64,000 bases of DNA from Enterococcus faecalis_A (lineage in GTDB: Bacteria > Bacillota > Bacilli > Lactobacillales > Enterococcaceae), in NCBI GenBank assembly GCA_051295955.1, contig JBPDWA010000007.1, positions 1 to 64,000 on the forward strand, given 5' to 3'. Below, one piece after another: positions 19,103 to 26,872 of this stretch. Made by a program: the position numbers and the translations under genes. The notes beneath the pieces are model-generated. The model was given only the letters and a program-made list of their open reading frames with translations, made no database searches and was not told the DNA's origin. How positions within the stretch are numbered: position 1 is the stretch's first letter; each line of letters starts with the position of its first letter.

Positions 19103-19942
19103 TTACTCTGAATAGTTCTGCTGCAGACGTTTGGAAGCGTTCATAATCCCTTGAAAAGTTTCGGTCATCGCTTCCAGATACTCATCATTTTGAATCATTT
19201 GTTTCATCCGCTCTAAGATTTGTGCTTCTCGGCCAGCATCATAAACAGCTCGTCCTGTAGTTTTTTTGACATCTGCAATTTCAGTAGCCGTAGCCAAACG
19301 TTCTTCTAACAAAGTGACAAGCTCTTGATCAATCCGGTCAATTTTTTCTCGTAGACTTGTTAGATCATCGCCGGAATCTTTGGTTTCTAATTCTTTGATG
19401 ACGCGAGCTGGATTGCCACCGATAACACAGTTGTCCCCAAAAGACTTTGTCACTACAGCACCTGCAGCCACCACCACATTATCGCCCAACGTAACTCCCG
19501 GTGTGATAATTGCACCGCCGCCAAGCCAAACATTATTCCCAATGGTAATCGGTTTGCCATATTCCAAACCACTATTTCTTTTCACTGGATTTAGCGGATG
19601 AGTCGCTGTATATAGTTGAACATTTGGTCCAAACATACAATTATCCCCAATACGAATCGGACAAATATCCAAAAAAATAGTATTAAAATTGGCATAAAAA
19701 TTTTTCCCAACATGAATATTGTACCCATAATCAAAGCTAATTGGTGTTTCAACATACACATTTGTTTCTACCGAACCAAATGTTTCTTTCAATAATTGTT
19801 GGCGAATTTGATGATCGTATTCTCGATTTATCAATGCCATTTGTTCACGGGCGTGCTTTCTATCTGTCACTAATTCCGGGTCTGCAGAAAAATAAAGCTC
19901 GCCGTCAATCATTTTTTGTTTTTCAGTTTTAATTGTTTCCAT
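19103..19942 (-). CDS. Fusion: sugar O-acetyltransferase + chorismate mutase (AroQ)
   Basis: Residues 1-185 are a hexapeptide-repeat acetyltransferase of the maltose/galactoside type (Mac domain, then left-handed beta helix; catalytic histidine H115 in THPLNP). Residues 193-279 are an AroQ-type chorismate mutase domain. Against E. coli AroQ all catalytic positions are conserved: R198, R215, K226, D235, R238, E239 and Q274. The fusion is one uninterrupted frame with a good GGAG site. It begins 4 bp after the sirtuin stop and precedes niaR. What links acetyl transfer to chorismate is unknown. Confidence 0.88.
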   Translation of the reverse strand: METIKTEKQKMIDGELYFSADPELVTDRKHAREQMALINREYDHQIRQQLLKETFGSVETNVYVETPISFDYGYNIHVGKNFYANFNTIFLDICPIRIGDNCMFGPNVQLYTATHPLNPVKRNSGLEYGKPITIGNNVWLGGGAIITPGVTLGDNVVVAAGAVVTKSFGDNCVIGGNPARVIKELETKDSGDDLTSLREKIDRIDQELVTLLEERLATATEIADVKKTTGRAVYDAGREAQILERMKQMIQNDEYLEAMTETFQGIMNASKRLQQNYSE

Positions 19943-19946
19943 TCGA

Positions 19947-20660
19947 TTACTCCTCTACTTGTAAATGTTCAAAAACAGAAAGTGCATTTGCTTTTAAATA
20001 GTAAAACTCTCGTTGCATAGTAATCGGCGTTTGGTTAATGGCAATAATCGTTGCATCTGGTTTGGCATATTCAATTAAGTCACAAAAAGGATGCACTTGA
20101 AAACTGGTGCCAACAATCACTACCAGTTCCGCTGATGCAACAGCTGCTATCGCTTGTTGAATTACTTGCTCATCTAACCCTTCTTCATATAAGGTAATGG
20201 CTGGACGAAGCTGCCCACCACATACGCTATGCCGATCACTTTTTAGGTAGTCTTGATAAGGGACCACCCGTCCGCATCCTTGGCAATAGCAATTATATAA
20301 ATTTCCATGGAAGTCAACGACCTTATGACTACCAGCTTTACGATGCAAACCATCAATGTTTTGAGAAACGATCCACGTTTCTTTAACCGCTTCTAAAGCT
20401 GCCATCTGTTGATGAATACAATTAGGTTGTGCCATAGGATGGTATAAAGTTTTAACAAAATTATAAAACTTATCCGGTTCACGTTTCATGCAAGTATGGC
20501 TCAACAAATATTCAGGACGATCAATTCCATGGTAAACACCTGACAAAGAGCGATAATCCGGCACACCAGAAGCCGTTGAAACTCCTGCCCCAGTAAGAAA
20601 AGTAATCGCCGGAGCCTGCACTAACCATTGACGAACTGTATTTAAATCAATTGTTCTCAT
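19947..20660 (-). CDS. Sirtuin-type NAD-dependent protein deacylase
   Basis: Removes acyl groups from lysines while consuming NAD and releasing nicotinamide. In the 237-residue protein the NAD site GAGVSTASGVPDYR starts at residue 24, QNIDGLH is at 100-106, and the catalytic histidine is H118 (FHGNL). GTSFQVHP follows near residue 188. The zinc knuckle looks unusual: C126-x2-C129, then H144-x2-C147 where the family normally has a second Cys pair. ATG 20660 was preferred, with TAGGAG 9 bp upstream; the TTG three codons earlier abuts the binding site. Confidence 0.88.
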   Translation of the reverse strand: MRTIDLNTVRQWLVQAPAITFLTGAGVSTASGVPDYRSLSGVYHGIDRPEYLLSHTCMKREPDKFYNFVKTLYHPMAQPNCIHQQMAALEAVKETWIVSQNIDGLHRKAGSHKVVDFHGNLYNCYCQGCGRVVPYQDYLKSDRHSVCGGQLRPAITLYEEGLDEQVIQQAIAAVASAELVVIVGTSFQVHPFCDLIEYAKPDATIIAINQTPITMQREFYYLKANALSVFEHLQVEE

Positions 20661-21167
20661 CACTTTCAACTCCTACGTCTTCTCTATTATAATGTACTTT
20701 CACAAGAGAAGAAAAAAATTTAGTTTTCTCTAAAAAGGGCTTAGTAAGTCTTCACTGACAATTTTTTTATTCTATAGAATAGAAATAAATAACAAAAAAG
20801 GCCCGTATAGGACACCAGCTTTAAAACAAAAAAGTGGGAATAAATCTTTACGCAACATAAAAAAGATAAATTTTAGGCTTTTCCCCCAAAAGCTACAAGC
20901 AATTATCGATAACCGTAATAACACTTAGGTTATCTTAAAATAACAAACTTAATAGTCTGTAATTTATACATGGGAAATAAGAAAAGTTTTTTAAAGAAAT
21001 AACCCAAGCCAGTCTTCCCAGTAAATAAAGCGTTTTGCACTATCTTCTAAGCATCAAAAGGATTCACATTATGTTTTGTTAATTGTGATACACTTCATAA
21101 TAGACAAATAACAACGTTTCAATAAAATTACTTTTATCGCTTTTTTATAAAAAACGATGCTTTGTAT
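20661..21167. other. Intergenic region, nothing recognised
   Basis: Roughly 500 bp between the sirtuin start and the next promoter. It is AT-rich, with no frame that looks coding and no tRNA-like or riboswitch-like structure that I can recognise. The sirtuin operon promoter must lie near its right-flank start, but no convincing hexamer pair stood out. Confidence 0.4.
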
Positions 21168-21196
21168 TTGATGAAATCAAGAGTAGTCCTTAACAT
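21168..21196 (+). promoter_or_regulatory. Putative promoter of the KGG-repeat stress gene
   Basis: TTGATG (21168-21173) and TAACAT (21191-21196) are separated by 17 bp, about 48 bp ahead of the start codon. Confidence 0.45.
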
Positions 21197-21243
21197 AATT
21201 GCTATCATAAAATATGTAGAAAAAAAGAAGGTGGAAGACAACT

Positions 21244-21443
21244 ATGAGTCGTAATGAAGATCACAAAATGACACGAGAAGAATCAGGTAAAAAAGATGGA
21301 AAAGCTACGCCAGCTCCCATGATAAAGAATTTTATCAAGAAATCGGCAAAAAAGGCGGAGAAGCTACTTCCGACTCCCATGACAAGGATTTTTACCAAGA
21401 AATTGGTAAAAAAGGCGGAAAAGCTCACTCCAACCAAGATTAA
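21244..21443 (+). pseudogene. Frameshifted KGG-repeat general stress protein
   Basis: The open frame from ATG 21244 begins MSRNEDHKMTREESGKKDGK but then turns into K/P-rich nonsense ending at 21465. In the next frame the sequence continues as HDKEFYQEIGKKGGEATSDS, then HDKDFYQEIGKKGGKA, stopping at 21443. These are typical tandem KGG units of small stress proteins. Restoring one base after ACG at about 21309 rejoins both parts as ATSSSHDKEF. A GAAGGTGG binding site is present. Either a real single-base deletion or a sequence error is possible. Confidence 0.8.
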
Positions 21444-21714
21444 AACACTTTTAATTATAGCGTAAAACTTTAAAAAAACAAGTTATTTTCTACAATTTTA
21501 TGTGAAAGACTCCTATCTGTAATTTCAGTCTACAATGGCGGCAGTCACAGTAGAAGTTTTTTTATTGTGCTTCCCCTTTTCTACTGAAAAAATGACAAAT
21601 GTTCAACACCGTCCAACCAAATAGCCTCAAACGTATAAGAAACTTCACAGCCTTCATGACAAAGTCCGCATTCCATGGTAAAATGTTATCGTATAAAAGT
21701 GAGGTGAAACAACT

Positions 21715-22014
21715 ATGGTAGCATTTATTATTTATTGGGCAGCTATTTTAATCTGTATTGCATGGGGCTTACTAAGCCTGTGGTTTTCAATTTACTACCT
21801 TTCTCGCAAAGAAAACGGTAATCTCTGGGCATTTGCACTTTTCAACGTAATAGCTGGTATCGTTTTAGCAATTGTCTTAGTGATTTATAAAACTTGGGAC
21901 TTCAACATTACTACGTATTCAAGCTTGATTTACACGATCTTAGCTTCTTATATTGTATTAACTGTTCTTCAAGCTATTTTGGGACGTGAACCCAAAACTG
22001 AAGTACAAGCTTAA
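21715..22014 (+). CDS. Small three-helix membrane protein, unknown function
   Basis: The 99 residues form three hydrophobic segments (about 3-27, 38-58 and 66-88) with a short basic loop YYLSRKEN between the first two and a hydrophilic tail GREPKTEVQA. I do not recognise the family. The ATG has GAGGTG 9 bp upstream, and a proper terminator follows, so it is probably a real monocistronic gene. Confidence 0.7.
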   Translation: MVAFIIYWAAILICIAWGLLSLWFSIYYLSRKENGNLWAFALFNVIAGIVLAIVLVIYKTWDFNITTYSSLIYTILASYIVLTVLQAILGREPKTEVQA

Positions 22015-22026
22015 ATCAAAAAACAC

Positions 22027-22068
22027 AACTCTTTAAGCCGTTAGCTGTATGGTTTGAAGAGTTTTTTA
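22027..22068 (+). terminator. Intrinsic terminator
   Basis: AACTCTTTAAGCC pairs, with one bulge, to GGTTTGAAGAGTT around a loop of about 11 nt, then six T. It directly follows the small membrane-protein gene. Confidence 0.8.
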
Positions 22069-22213
22069 TTTACAAATTTATAATTTTAATTCCGCAATGC
22101 AAATATTTTTAATATTATTTTTCCGACGTTTTATTTTTCATTTCGTTTACTTCATGATACCCTAAGTACATTCCAGCGGTGTCCCTAAAATAAAAAAATA
22201 TTATTGGAAACGA

Positions 22214-22242
22214 TTGACTTTTTTCATAAAATAACGTAGACT
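22214..22242 (+). promoter_or_regulatory. Promoter of the lysine-riboswitch operon
   Basis: TTGACT (22214-22219) and TAGACT (22237-22242) are separated by exactly 17 bp. Transcription would begin about 20 bp ahead of the aptamer's first paired base. Confidence 0.5.
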
Positions 22243-22269
22243 TTTTACTTGAATCTAATAACTGAATAG

Positions 22270-22456
22270 TACCTCAATTTAGAGGTAGAGGTCGCGATTT
22301 TTATTAAGCTTGTGGAGTGAGAGGACACCGTGAAGCAAGTCTAGGATCAATCGCCGAAATGCATAACAACCTCTGTGTTATGTGTTGGGACGTAAGTTAA
22401 TAGCTTACGGACTGTCTTAGTAGTGATGCTAAGTTGTGCTATGTTACGTTGAGGAA
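22270..22456 (+). ncRNA. Lysine riboswitch (L box) aptamer
   Basis: The closing stem P1 is CCTCAA (22272-22277) with TTGAGG (22449-22454). Inside are the hallmark L-box segments in order: AGAGGTCGCG, GTGAAGCAAG, TCGCCGAAATGCAT, GTTGGGACG and GGACTGTC, with TGTGCTATG before the closing strand. Length and order fit the lysine aptamer consensus. It lies about 110 bp upstream of an amino-acid ABC transporter gene, so lysine should shut the transporter off. Confidence 0.88.
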
Positions 22457-22471
22457 TCATCGACTAATTTA

Positions 22472-22503
22472 GCAACCTTACATCTGTTTGGTTGTTTTTT
22501 TGT
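22472..22503 (+). terminator. Riboswitch expression-platform terminator
   Basis: GCAACC pairs with GGTTGT around a loop of about 12 nt and is followed by a T7 run. It sits immediately after the lysine aptamer, where a ligand-controlled terminator is expected. Confidence 0.75.
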
Positions 22504-22563
22504 ACTTAGAAAACCGATGTCTTCTATATTGAGCAGATGTCTGTTCCAGAAAGGGAGAAAATA

Positions 22564-24150
22564 ATGAACAAAAAACATTTTTCATTCACTTTGCTACTGC
22601 TAGCACTTTTTGCTTTTTTTGGCAGCACAGCAAGTCTTCGCGCTGAAGCTGCTGATAACGAATTCCGGGTAGGTATGGAGGCTAGTTACGCACCATTTAA
22701 CTGGTCACAAAAAGACAATACCAACGGGGCTGTTCCAATTCAAGGAAACGCTTCTTATGCAGGCGGCTATGATGTCCAAATCGCCAAAAAGATTGCGGCC
22801 GGCCTAAATAAAAAACTAGTCATCGTTCAAACCAAATGGGATGGCTTAGCTCCGGCCTTACAATCCGGCAAAATTGATGCTATTATTGCCGGCATGAGCC
22901 CCACAGCAGATCGAAGAAAAGAAATAGATTTCACCAATCCTTATTACGAATCTCAATTGGTCGTAGTCGTTCAAAAAAACGGGGACTATGCCCATGCGAA
23001 GAGTTTAAAAGATTTAGCTAAAGCCAAAATCACTGCTCAGTTAAACACCTTCCATTACAGTGTGATTGATCAAATTCCAAACGTCCAAAAACAACAAGCA
23101 ATGGATAATTTTTCAGCGATGAGAACGGCTCTAGTTTCTGGAATGATTGACGGATATGTTAGTGAACGACCAGAAGGTGTTACAGCGACCAGCGTCAACA
23201 AAGATTTAAAAATGTTGGAATTTTCAAAAGAAAATGGCTTTCAAACGAATGCTGAAGATGTTCAAGTAGCTGTCGGTTTGCGTAAGAATGACCCAATGAT
23301 TTCTAAAGTAAATGAAATTTTGGCAGGAATTTCTGCCAAAGAACGGACAGCAATTATGGATCAAGCCATTAAAGATCAACCGGCATCAACTACAAGTGAT
23401 GAAGAAAAGTCCGGACTCTTAACTGACTTTAAGATTATTTGGTCCCAATATGGCGGCATGTTCTTACGAGGTGCCGGCTTAACATTATTTATCGCTTTGA
23501 TTGGGACAATTGTTGGTACGACTTTGGGCTTGTTGATCGGCGTCTTCCGTACCATTCCCGCTTCAGAAAATCCAGTCTTGCGAATTTTACAAAAAATTGT
23601 CAACGGATTATTAACTGTTTATATTGAGATTTTCCGTGGAACACCGATGATGGTTCAAGCAATGGTTATTTTCTATGGTTTAGCTTTGGCTTTCGGCATT
23701 TCACTTGACCGGACGATTGCCGCACTTTTCATTGTCTCTATCAATACGGGAGCTTATATGACTGAGATTGTCCGCGGTGGAATTTTCGCTGTTGATCAAG
23801 GGCAATTTGAAGCAGCCCAAGCAATCGGTATGACTCATGGCCAAACGATGAGAAAAGTAATCATTCCGCAAGTGCTCCGCAATATTTTACCAGCTACAGG
23901 AAACGAATTTGTCATTAATATTAAAGATACCGCCGTATTAAGTGTCATTGGTGTAGCTGATTTATTCTTCCAAGGAAATGCTGCTTCTGGAGCAAACTTC
24001 CAGTTCTTCCAAACATTTACTATTGTAGGAATTATCTATTTGGTCATGACCTTCATTATCACTCGGATTTTACGAGTCGTTGAAAGAAAAATCGACGGAC
24101 CGTCTGCTTACGCTAAAATAGAAGAAATCGACGACGTAAAAGAAAGCTAG
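22564..24150 (+). CDS. Amino-acid ABC transporter, fused substrate-binding protein and permease (lysine predicted)
   Basis: The 528-residue protein starts with a signal peptide (about residues 1-31, ending AEAADN). A type II periplasmic-binding domain follows to about residue 275 (RVGMEASYAPFNW, AGMSPTADRRKEIDF). The HisM/GlnP permease domain follows: GAGLTLFIALIGTIVGT, EIFRGTPMMVQ and the EAA loop EAAQAIGMTHGQ. ATG 22564 has AAGGGAG 8 bp upstream; the nine codons before it are leader. The L-box upstream points to lysine or another cationic substrate. Confidence 0.9.
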   Translation: MNKKHFSFTLLLLALFAFFGSTASLRAEAADNEFRVGMEASYAPFNWSQKDNTNGAVPIQGNASYAGGYDVQIAKKIAAGLNKKLVIVQTKWDGLAPALQSGKIDAIIAGMSPTADRRKEIDFTNPYYESQLVVVVQKNGDYAHAKSLKDLAKAKITAQLNTFHYSVIDQIPNVQKQQAMDNFSAMRTALVSGMIDGYVSERPEGVTATSVNKDLKMLEFSKENGFQTNAEDVQVAVGLRKNDPMISKVNEILAGISAKERTAIMDQAIKDQPASTTSDEEKSGLLTDFKIIWSQYGGMFLRGAGLTLFIALIGTIVGTTLGLLIGVFRTIPASENPVLRILQKIVNGLLTVYIEIFRGTPMMVQAMVIFYGLALAFGISLDRTIAALFIVSINTGAYMTEIVRGGIFAVDQGQFEAAQAIGMTHGQTMRKVIIPQVLRNILPATGNEFVINIKDTAVLSVIGVADLFFQGNAASGANFQFFQTFTIVGIIYLVMTFIITRILRVVERKIDGPSAYAKIEEIDDVKES

Positions 24151-24161
24151 GAGGACAATTG

Positions 24162-24899
24162 ATGAGTGCAATTATTGAAGTAGAACATTTACAGAAAAGT
24201 TTTGGCAAGAATGAAGTGTTAAAAGATATTAATTTAACAGTTAACAAAGGTGAAGTGTTGACCATTATCGGTTCTTCCGGTTCAGGTAAATCTACGCTTT
24301 TACGATGCATTAACTTACTAGAGAAGCCGACTGGCGGCAAAATCCTTTATAATCAAGAGAATGTTTTAGAACGGCACTACAATTTACCAAAGTATCGGAC
24401 CCATTTAGGAATGGTTTTTCAATCCTTTAATTTATTTAACAATATGAATGTTTTGGAAAATTGTTTGTCCGGGCAAACAACTGTGTTAAAACGAAATAAA
24501 GAAGAAGCAAGAAAGATAGCGTTGGAAAATTTGGAAAAAGTTGATATGGATCGTTTTATCGACGCCAAGCCCGCCCAACTTTCCGGAGGCCAAAAACAAC
24601 GAGTAGCTATTGCTCGTGCCTTGTCAATGAATCCGGATGTTATGCTTTTTGATGAGCCAACTTCAGCTTTAGACCCTGAAATGGTCGGAGATGTGCTAAA
24701 GTCCATGAAAGATTTAGCTACGACCGGTTTAACAATGATTATTGTTACGCATGAAATGGAGTTCGCACGTGATGTTTCCGATCGAGTTATCTTTATGGAT
24801 AAAGGGATCATTGCCGAAGAAGGAACTGCTGAAGATATTTTTGTCCATCCTAAAGAAGCACGTACGAAAGAATTCTTACGTCGAATTTTAACAAAATAA
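24162..24899 (+). CDS. Amino-acid ABC transporter ATP-binding protein
   Basis: Energises the fused binding protein-permease encoded 11 bp upstream. The 245 residues carry Walker A GSSGSGKST near 37, the Q-loop MVFQSFNLF, signature LSGGQKQR, Walker B VMLFDEPTSALDPE and the switch histidine in IIVTHEMEF. This is the polar amino-acid (GlnQ/HisP) subfamily. ATG 24162 follows AGGAGG by 7 bp. The two-gene operon ends at a hairpin terminator and is governed by the lysine riboswitch. Confidence 0.94.
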   Translation: MSAIIEVEHLQKSFGKNEVLKDINLTVNKGEVLTIIGSSGSGKSTLLRCINLLEKPTGGKILYNQENVLERHYNLPKYRTHLGMVFQSFNLFNNMNVLENCLSGQTTVLKRNKEEARKIALENLEKVDMDRFIDAKPAQLSGGQKQRVAIARALSMNPDVMLFDEPTSALDPEMVGDVLKSMKDLATTGLTMIIVTHEMEFARDVSDRVIFMDKGIIAEEGTAEDIFVHPKEARTKEFLRRILTK

Positions 24900-24932
24900 A
24901 GTAAAGAATTGATTACTTCCCCTATACAAAAG

Positions 24933-24966
24933 AAGCTGAGGCAGTAAGTTTGTCCCAGCTTTTTTG
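24933..24966 (+). terminator. Intrinsic terminator of the lysine transporter operon
   Basis: AAGCTG pairs with CAGCTT, with GG/CC continuing inward, and is followed by six T on the plus strand. Confidence 0.75.
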
Positions 24967-25003
24967 TGTTTTAAAGCAAGTGTTTTCTAAATAGAAGCCA
25001 TTT

Positions 25004-26326
25004 TTATAACGTTTCATCTAGTAAACGTTTTTGGCCGGTAAGTTGTTGAATATCTGTAATGTCTTGGGTTACTTCTAAACAGCCAAGGTATTCTTGAGTG
25101 GTTTGATTGCGCAAAGCAAAATAACGAATCAATACTTTGCTACTACGTAAATCAATCCAAAAATCAGCTTTATCTCTACTACCTTTACGAAAATCATCCA
25201 ATATTTGCTGGACGATATGCATGCTTTTAGGCGGATGGCAGTTCACTACTTCTCGGCCAATCACTGATTTTGTGCGTGGAAAAACACGCTTTTCACTTTC
25301 CGAGAAAAATTTCACACGATCATTTGCATCCACAAAGGTCAAGTCAACGGGTAAATTACTGAACAAGGCCCCTAGCTCTTCTAATTTTAAAATTCCTGAA
25401 GGTAAAACAACCTCGTTCTGATTACTAGCTTTAGTTTCCCAATCGTAATATTCTTGGTTCGTTTCTTCCGCCATAGGGTCAGCAATTGCCGCCGTTGTTG
25501 CTTTAGCCTTGGCAATGGCCAGCTCGCGTTCATGTTCGTGTACTTGCTCTTGCTGGCGCGCTTTTTGCCCAGCTTTCCAAGGCAAAGGCTCTGGAATCCA
25601 TGCATAGCCGATTGCACTACTGTCAGTGGCAATTTGCTCCCAATCATCCAAACTAAAAACATCCAACGTCATAGGCACCATAATTGCTTCTTCTTTAAAG
25701 ACCATTTCTTTAATTTCATGTTGCAGCTGATCAAATTGTACCCGCAAAGGATTAATTGCTGCGTTTTCGCTCTCTGCGTAAGCGATCAGGTCTTTCAATA
25801 ATTGACGAATTGTATCATCAACGCCCCACATTACTTTCGGCGGTGCTGTAATGCCATATTTTTCCATATAAGAAAAAAACAACGTTTCCTTGCGGCTATA
25901 ATGACGGTCAATTTGCCGTAAGTCCTTTAAAGCATTAATAAAACGAGCTTTTTTCGTCCAATCACCGGCAGCTAACTGATCAAAAGTCCCCCGCAACTCA
26001 TCTGTTAAAAGCGATTGCAACACTTTATTCTCAAGCTTTAAGGTATGAACCGGATGGCCCGGATTTTCATGTTCATAGTTGGAACGATGGATATCATTGA
26101 TTGATCCCTTAAATACCGAAGCATGAATATTGCATAACCGCTGAATTTCACTAGCATCTAAACCACTTTGAATTAGGGCTTTTTCAGCCGCAGTGATTTC
26201 TGTAACATCCACTCCGTCAAACGATTCATTAAACATTTGTTTAGCCGCTTCAAACGATCCGCCTTCGTGCAGCAAAGTTAAAATTTCAACAATTTTCTTT
26301 TGCCTTTCAATTGTGCTATTTTCCAT
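25004..26326 (-). CDS. DUF438-hemerythrin-PAS protein
   Basis: A 440-residue three-part protein. An N-terminal DUF438 region spans about 5-80. A hemerythrin-like four-helix domain spans about 85-225, with metal-ligand candidates in HPVHTLKLEN, DRHYSRKETLFF and LQHEIKEMVFKEE. After a charged K, A, Q, E-rich linker there is a C-terminal PAS domain (about 310-430, including GREVVNCHPPK and LGCLEVTQDITD). Such proteins probably sense or bind oxygen, NO or iron, but the role is not established. ATG 26326 has AAGGAG 7 bp upstream; it overlaps the DUF1858 gene. Confidence 0.88.
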   Translation of the reverse strand: MENSTIERQKKIVEILTLLHEGGSFEAAKQMFNESFDGVDVTEITAAEKALIQSGLDASEIQRLCNIHASVFKGSINDIHRSNYEHENPGHPVHTLKLENKVLQSLLTDELRGTFDQLAAGDWTKKARFINALKDLRQIDRHYSRKETLFFSYMEKYGITAPPKVMWGVDDTIRQLLKDLIAYAESENAAINPLRVQFDQLQHEIKEMVFKEEAIMVPMTLDVFSLDDWEQIATDSSAIGYAWIPEPLPWKAGQKARQQEQVHEHERELAIAKAKATTAAIADPMAEETNQEYYDWETKASNQNEVVLPSGILKLEELGALFSNLPVDLTFVDANDRVKFFSESEKRVFPRTKSVIGREVVNCHPPKSMHIVQQILDDFRKGSRDKADFWIDLRSSKVLIRYFALRNQTTQEYLGCLEVTQDITDIQQLTGQKRLLDETL

Positions 26327-26555
26327 TAAAATCTCCTTCCAATATATAACCAGCTGCTTCAAAAGCTTGTTTAATGGTCGCTTCTGGTATTTTTTTCATC
26401 TTTGCTCCTTTCGGGATCGTCATATAGCGTCCGGCCGACTGTAGCATTGCTGGCTGTTTAATATTTTTAAAACCCAATTCATATAAAATCGCTTGAACTT
26501 CTGGATAAAGCATCACAATTTCATAAATGGTTTGTGATAAATATATTTTTTTCAT
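26316..26555 (-). CDS. DUF1858 domain protein
   Basis: A 79-residue protein covering one DUF1858 domain: the start IYLSQTIYEIVMLYPEVQAILYE... is followed by a GFKNIKQPAM block and a C-terminal helix IKQAFEAAG. This domain is repeatedly found beside or fused to hemerythrin/DUF438 proteins. Its last 11 bp overlap the DUF438 gene, so translation is coupled. A TAGGAG site precedes the ATG, and a Fur-like operator lies 26 bp upstream. Confidence 0.85.
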   Translation of the reverse strand: MKKIYLSQTIYEIVMLYPEVQAILYELGFKNIKQPAMLQSAGRYMTIPKGAKMKKIPEATIKQAFEAAGYILEGDFNGK

Positions 26556-26580
26556 TGATTTCTCCTATATATCACTTAAT

Positions 26581-26595
26581 TGAGAATTATTCTCA
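26581..26595. promoter_or_regulatory. Fur-family operator (7-1-7 palindrome)
   Basis: TGAGAATTATTCTCA is a perfect 7-1-7 inverted repeat. It differs from the Fur-box core TGATAATNATTATCA by one symmetric position per arm. It lies just upstream of the DUF1858-DUF438 pair, in the region where that promoter must be. Confidence 0.7.
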
Positions 26596-26872
26596 CTTCT
26601 ATTTTATACTACTAATTCATAGCAATGTCTAGTTAATTTTTGCTTTCAGTATTTTTATTTTTTGAAAGAAAAGTTCCTGTTTCGTTTAGCGGCTTTGTCA
26701 TTTATAATGAAGTAAGATTAAAAATAAAAAATTATTTATAGCTATCAATTATAAATTAATTAAACTTATAATCGGTTCATTGTTTTTTAATCTGTTTAAT
26801 ATTTTTCTTGCTTGGCAGTTGTTCTTTTGCTATTTTAAAGAGTATTATTTGATAAGGAGTGAGTGACAACCT

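Noticed and set aside
20661..21167. Small-RNA or riboswitch candidate between the sirtuin and stress genes
   Set aside because: No conserved aptamer core or strong hairpin plus T-run could be seen.
26620..26872. T-box or CodY site ahead of brnQ
   Set aside because: No T-box core sequence and no convincing AATTTTCWGAAAATT match were found.
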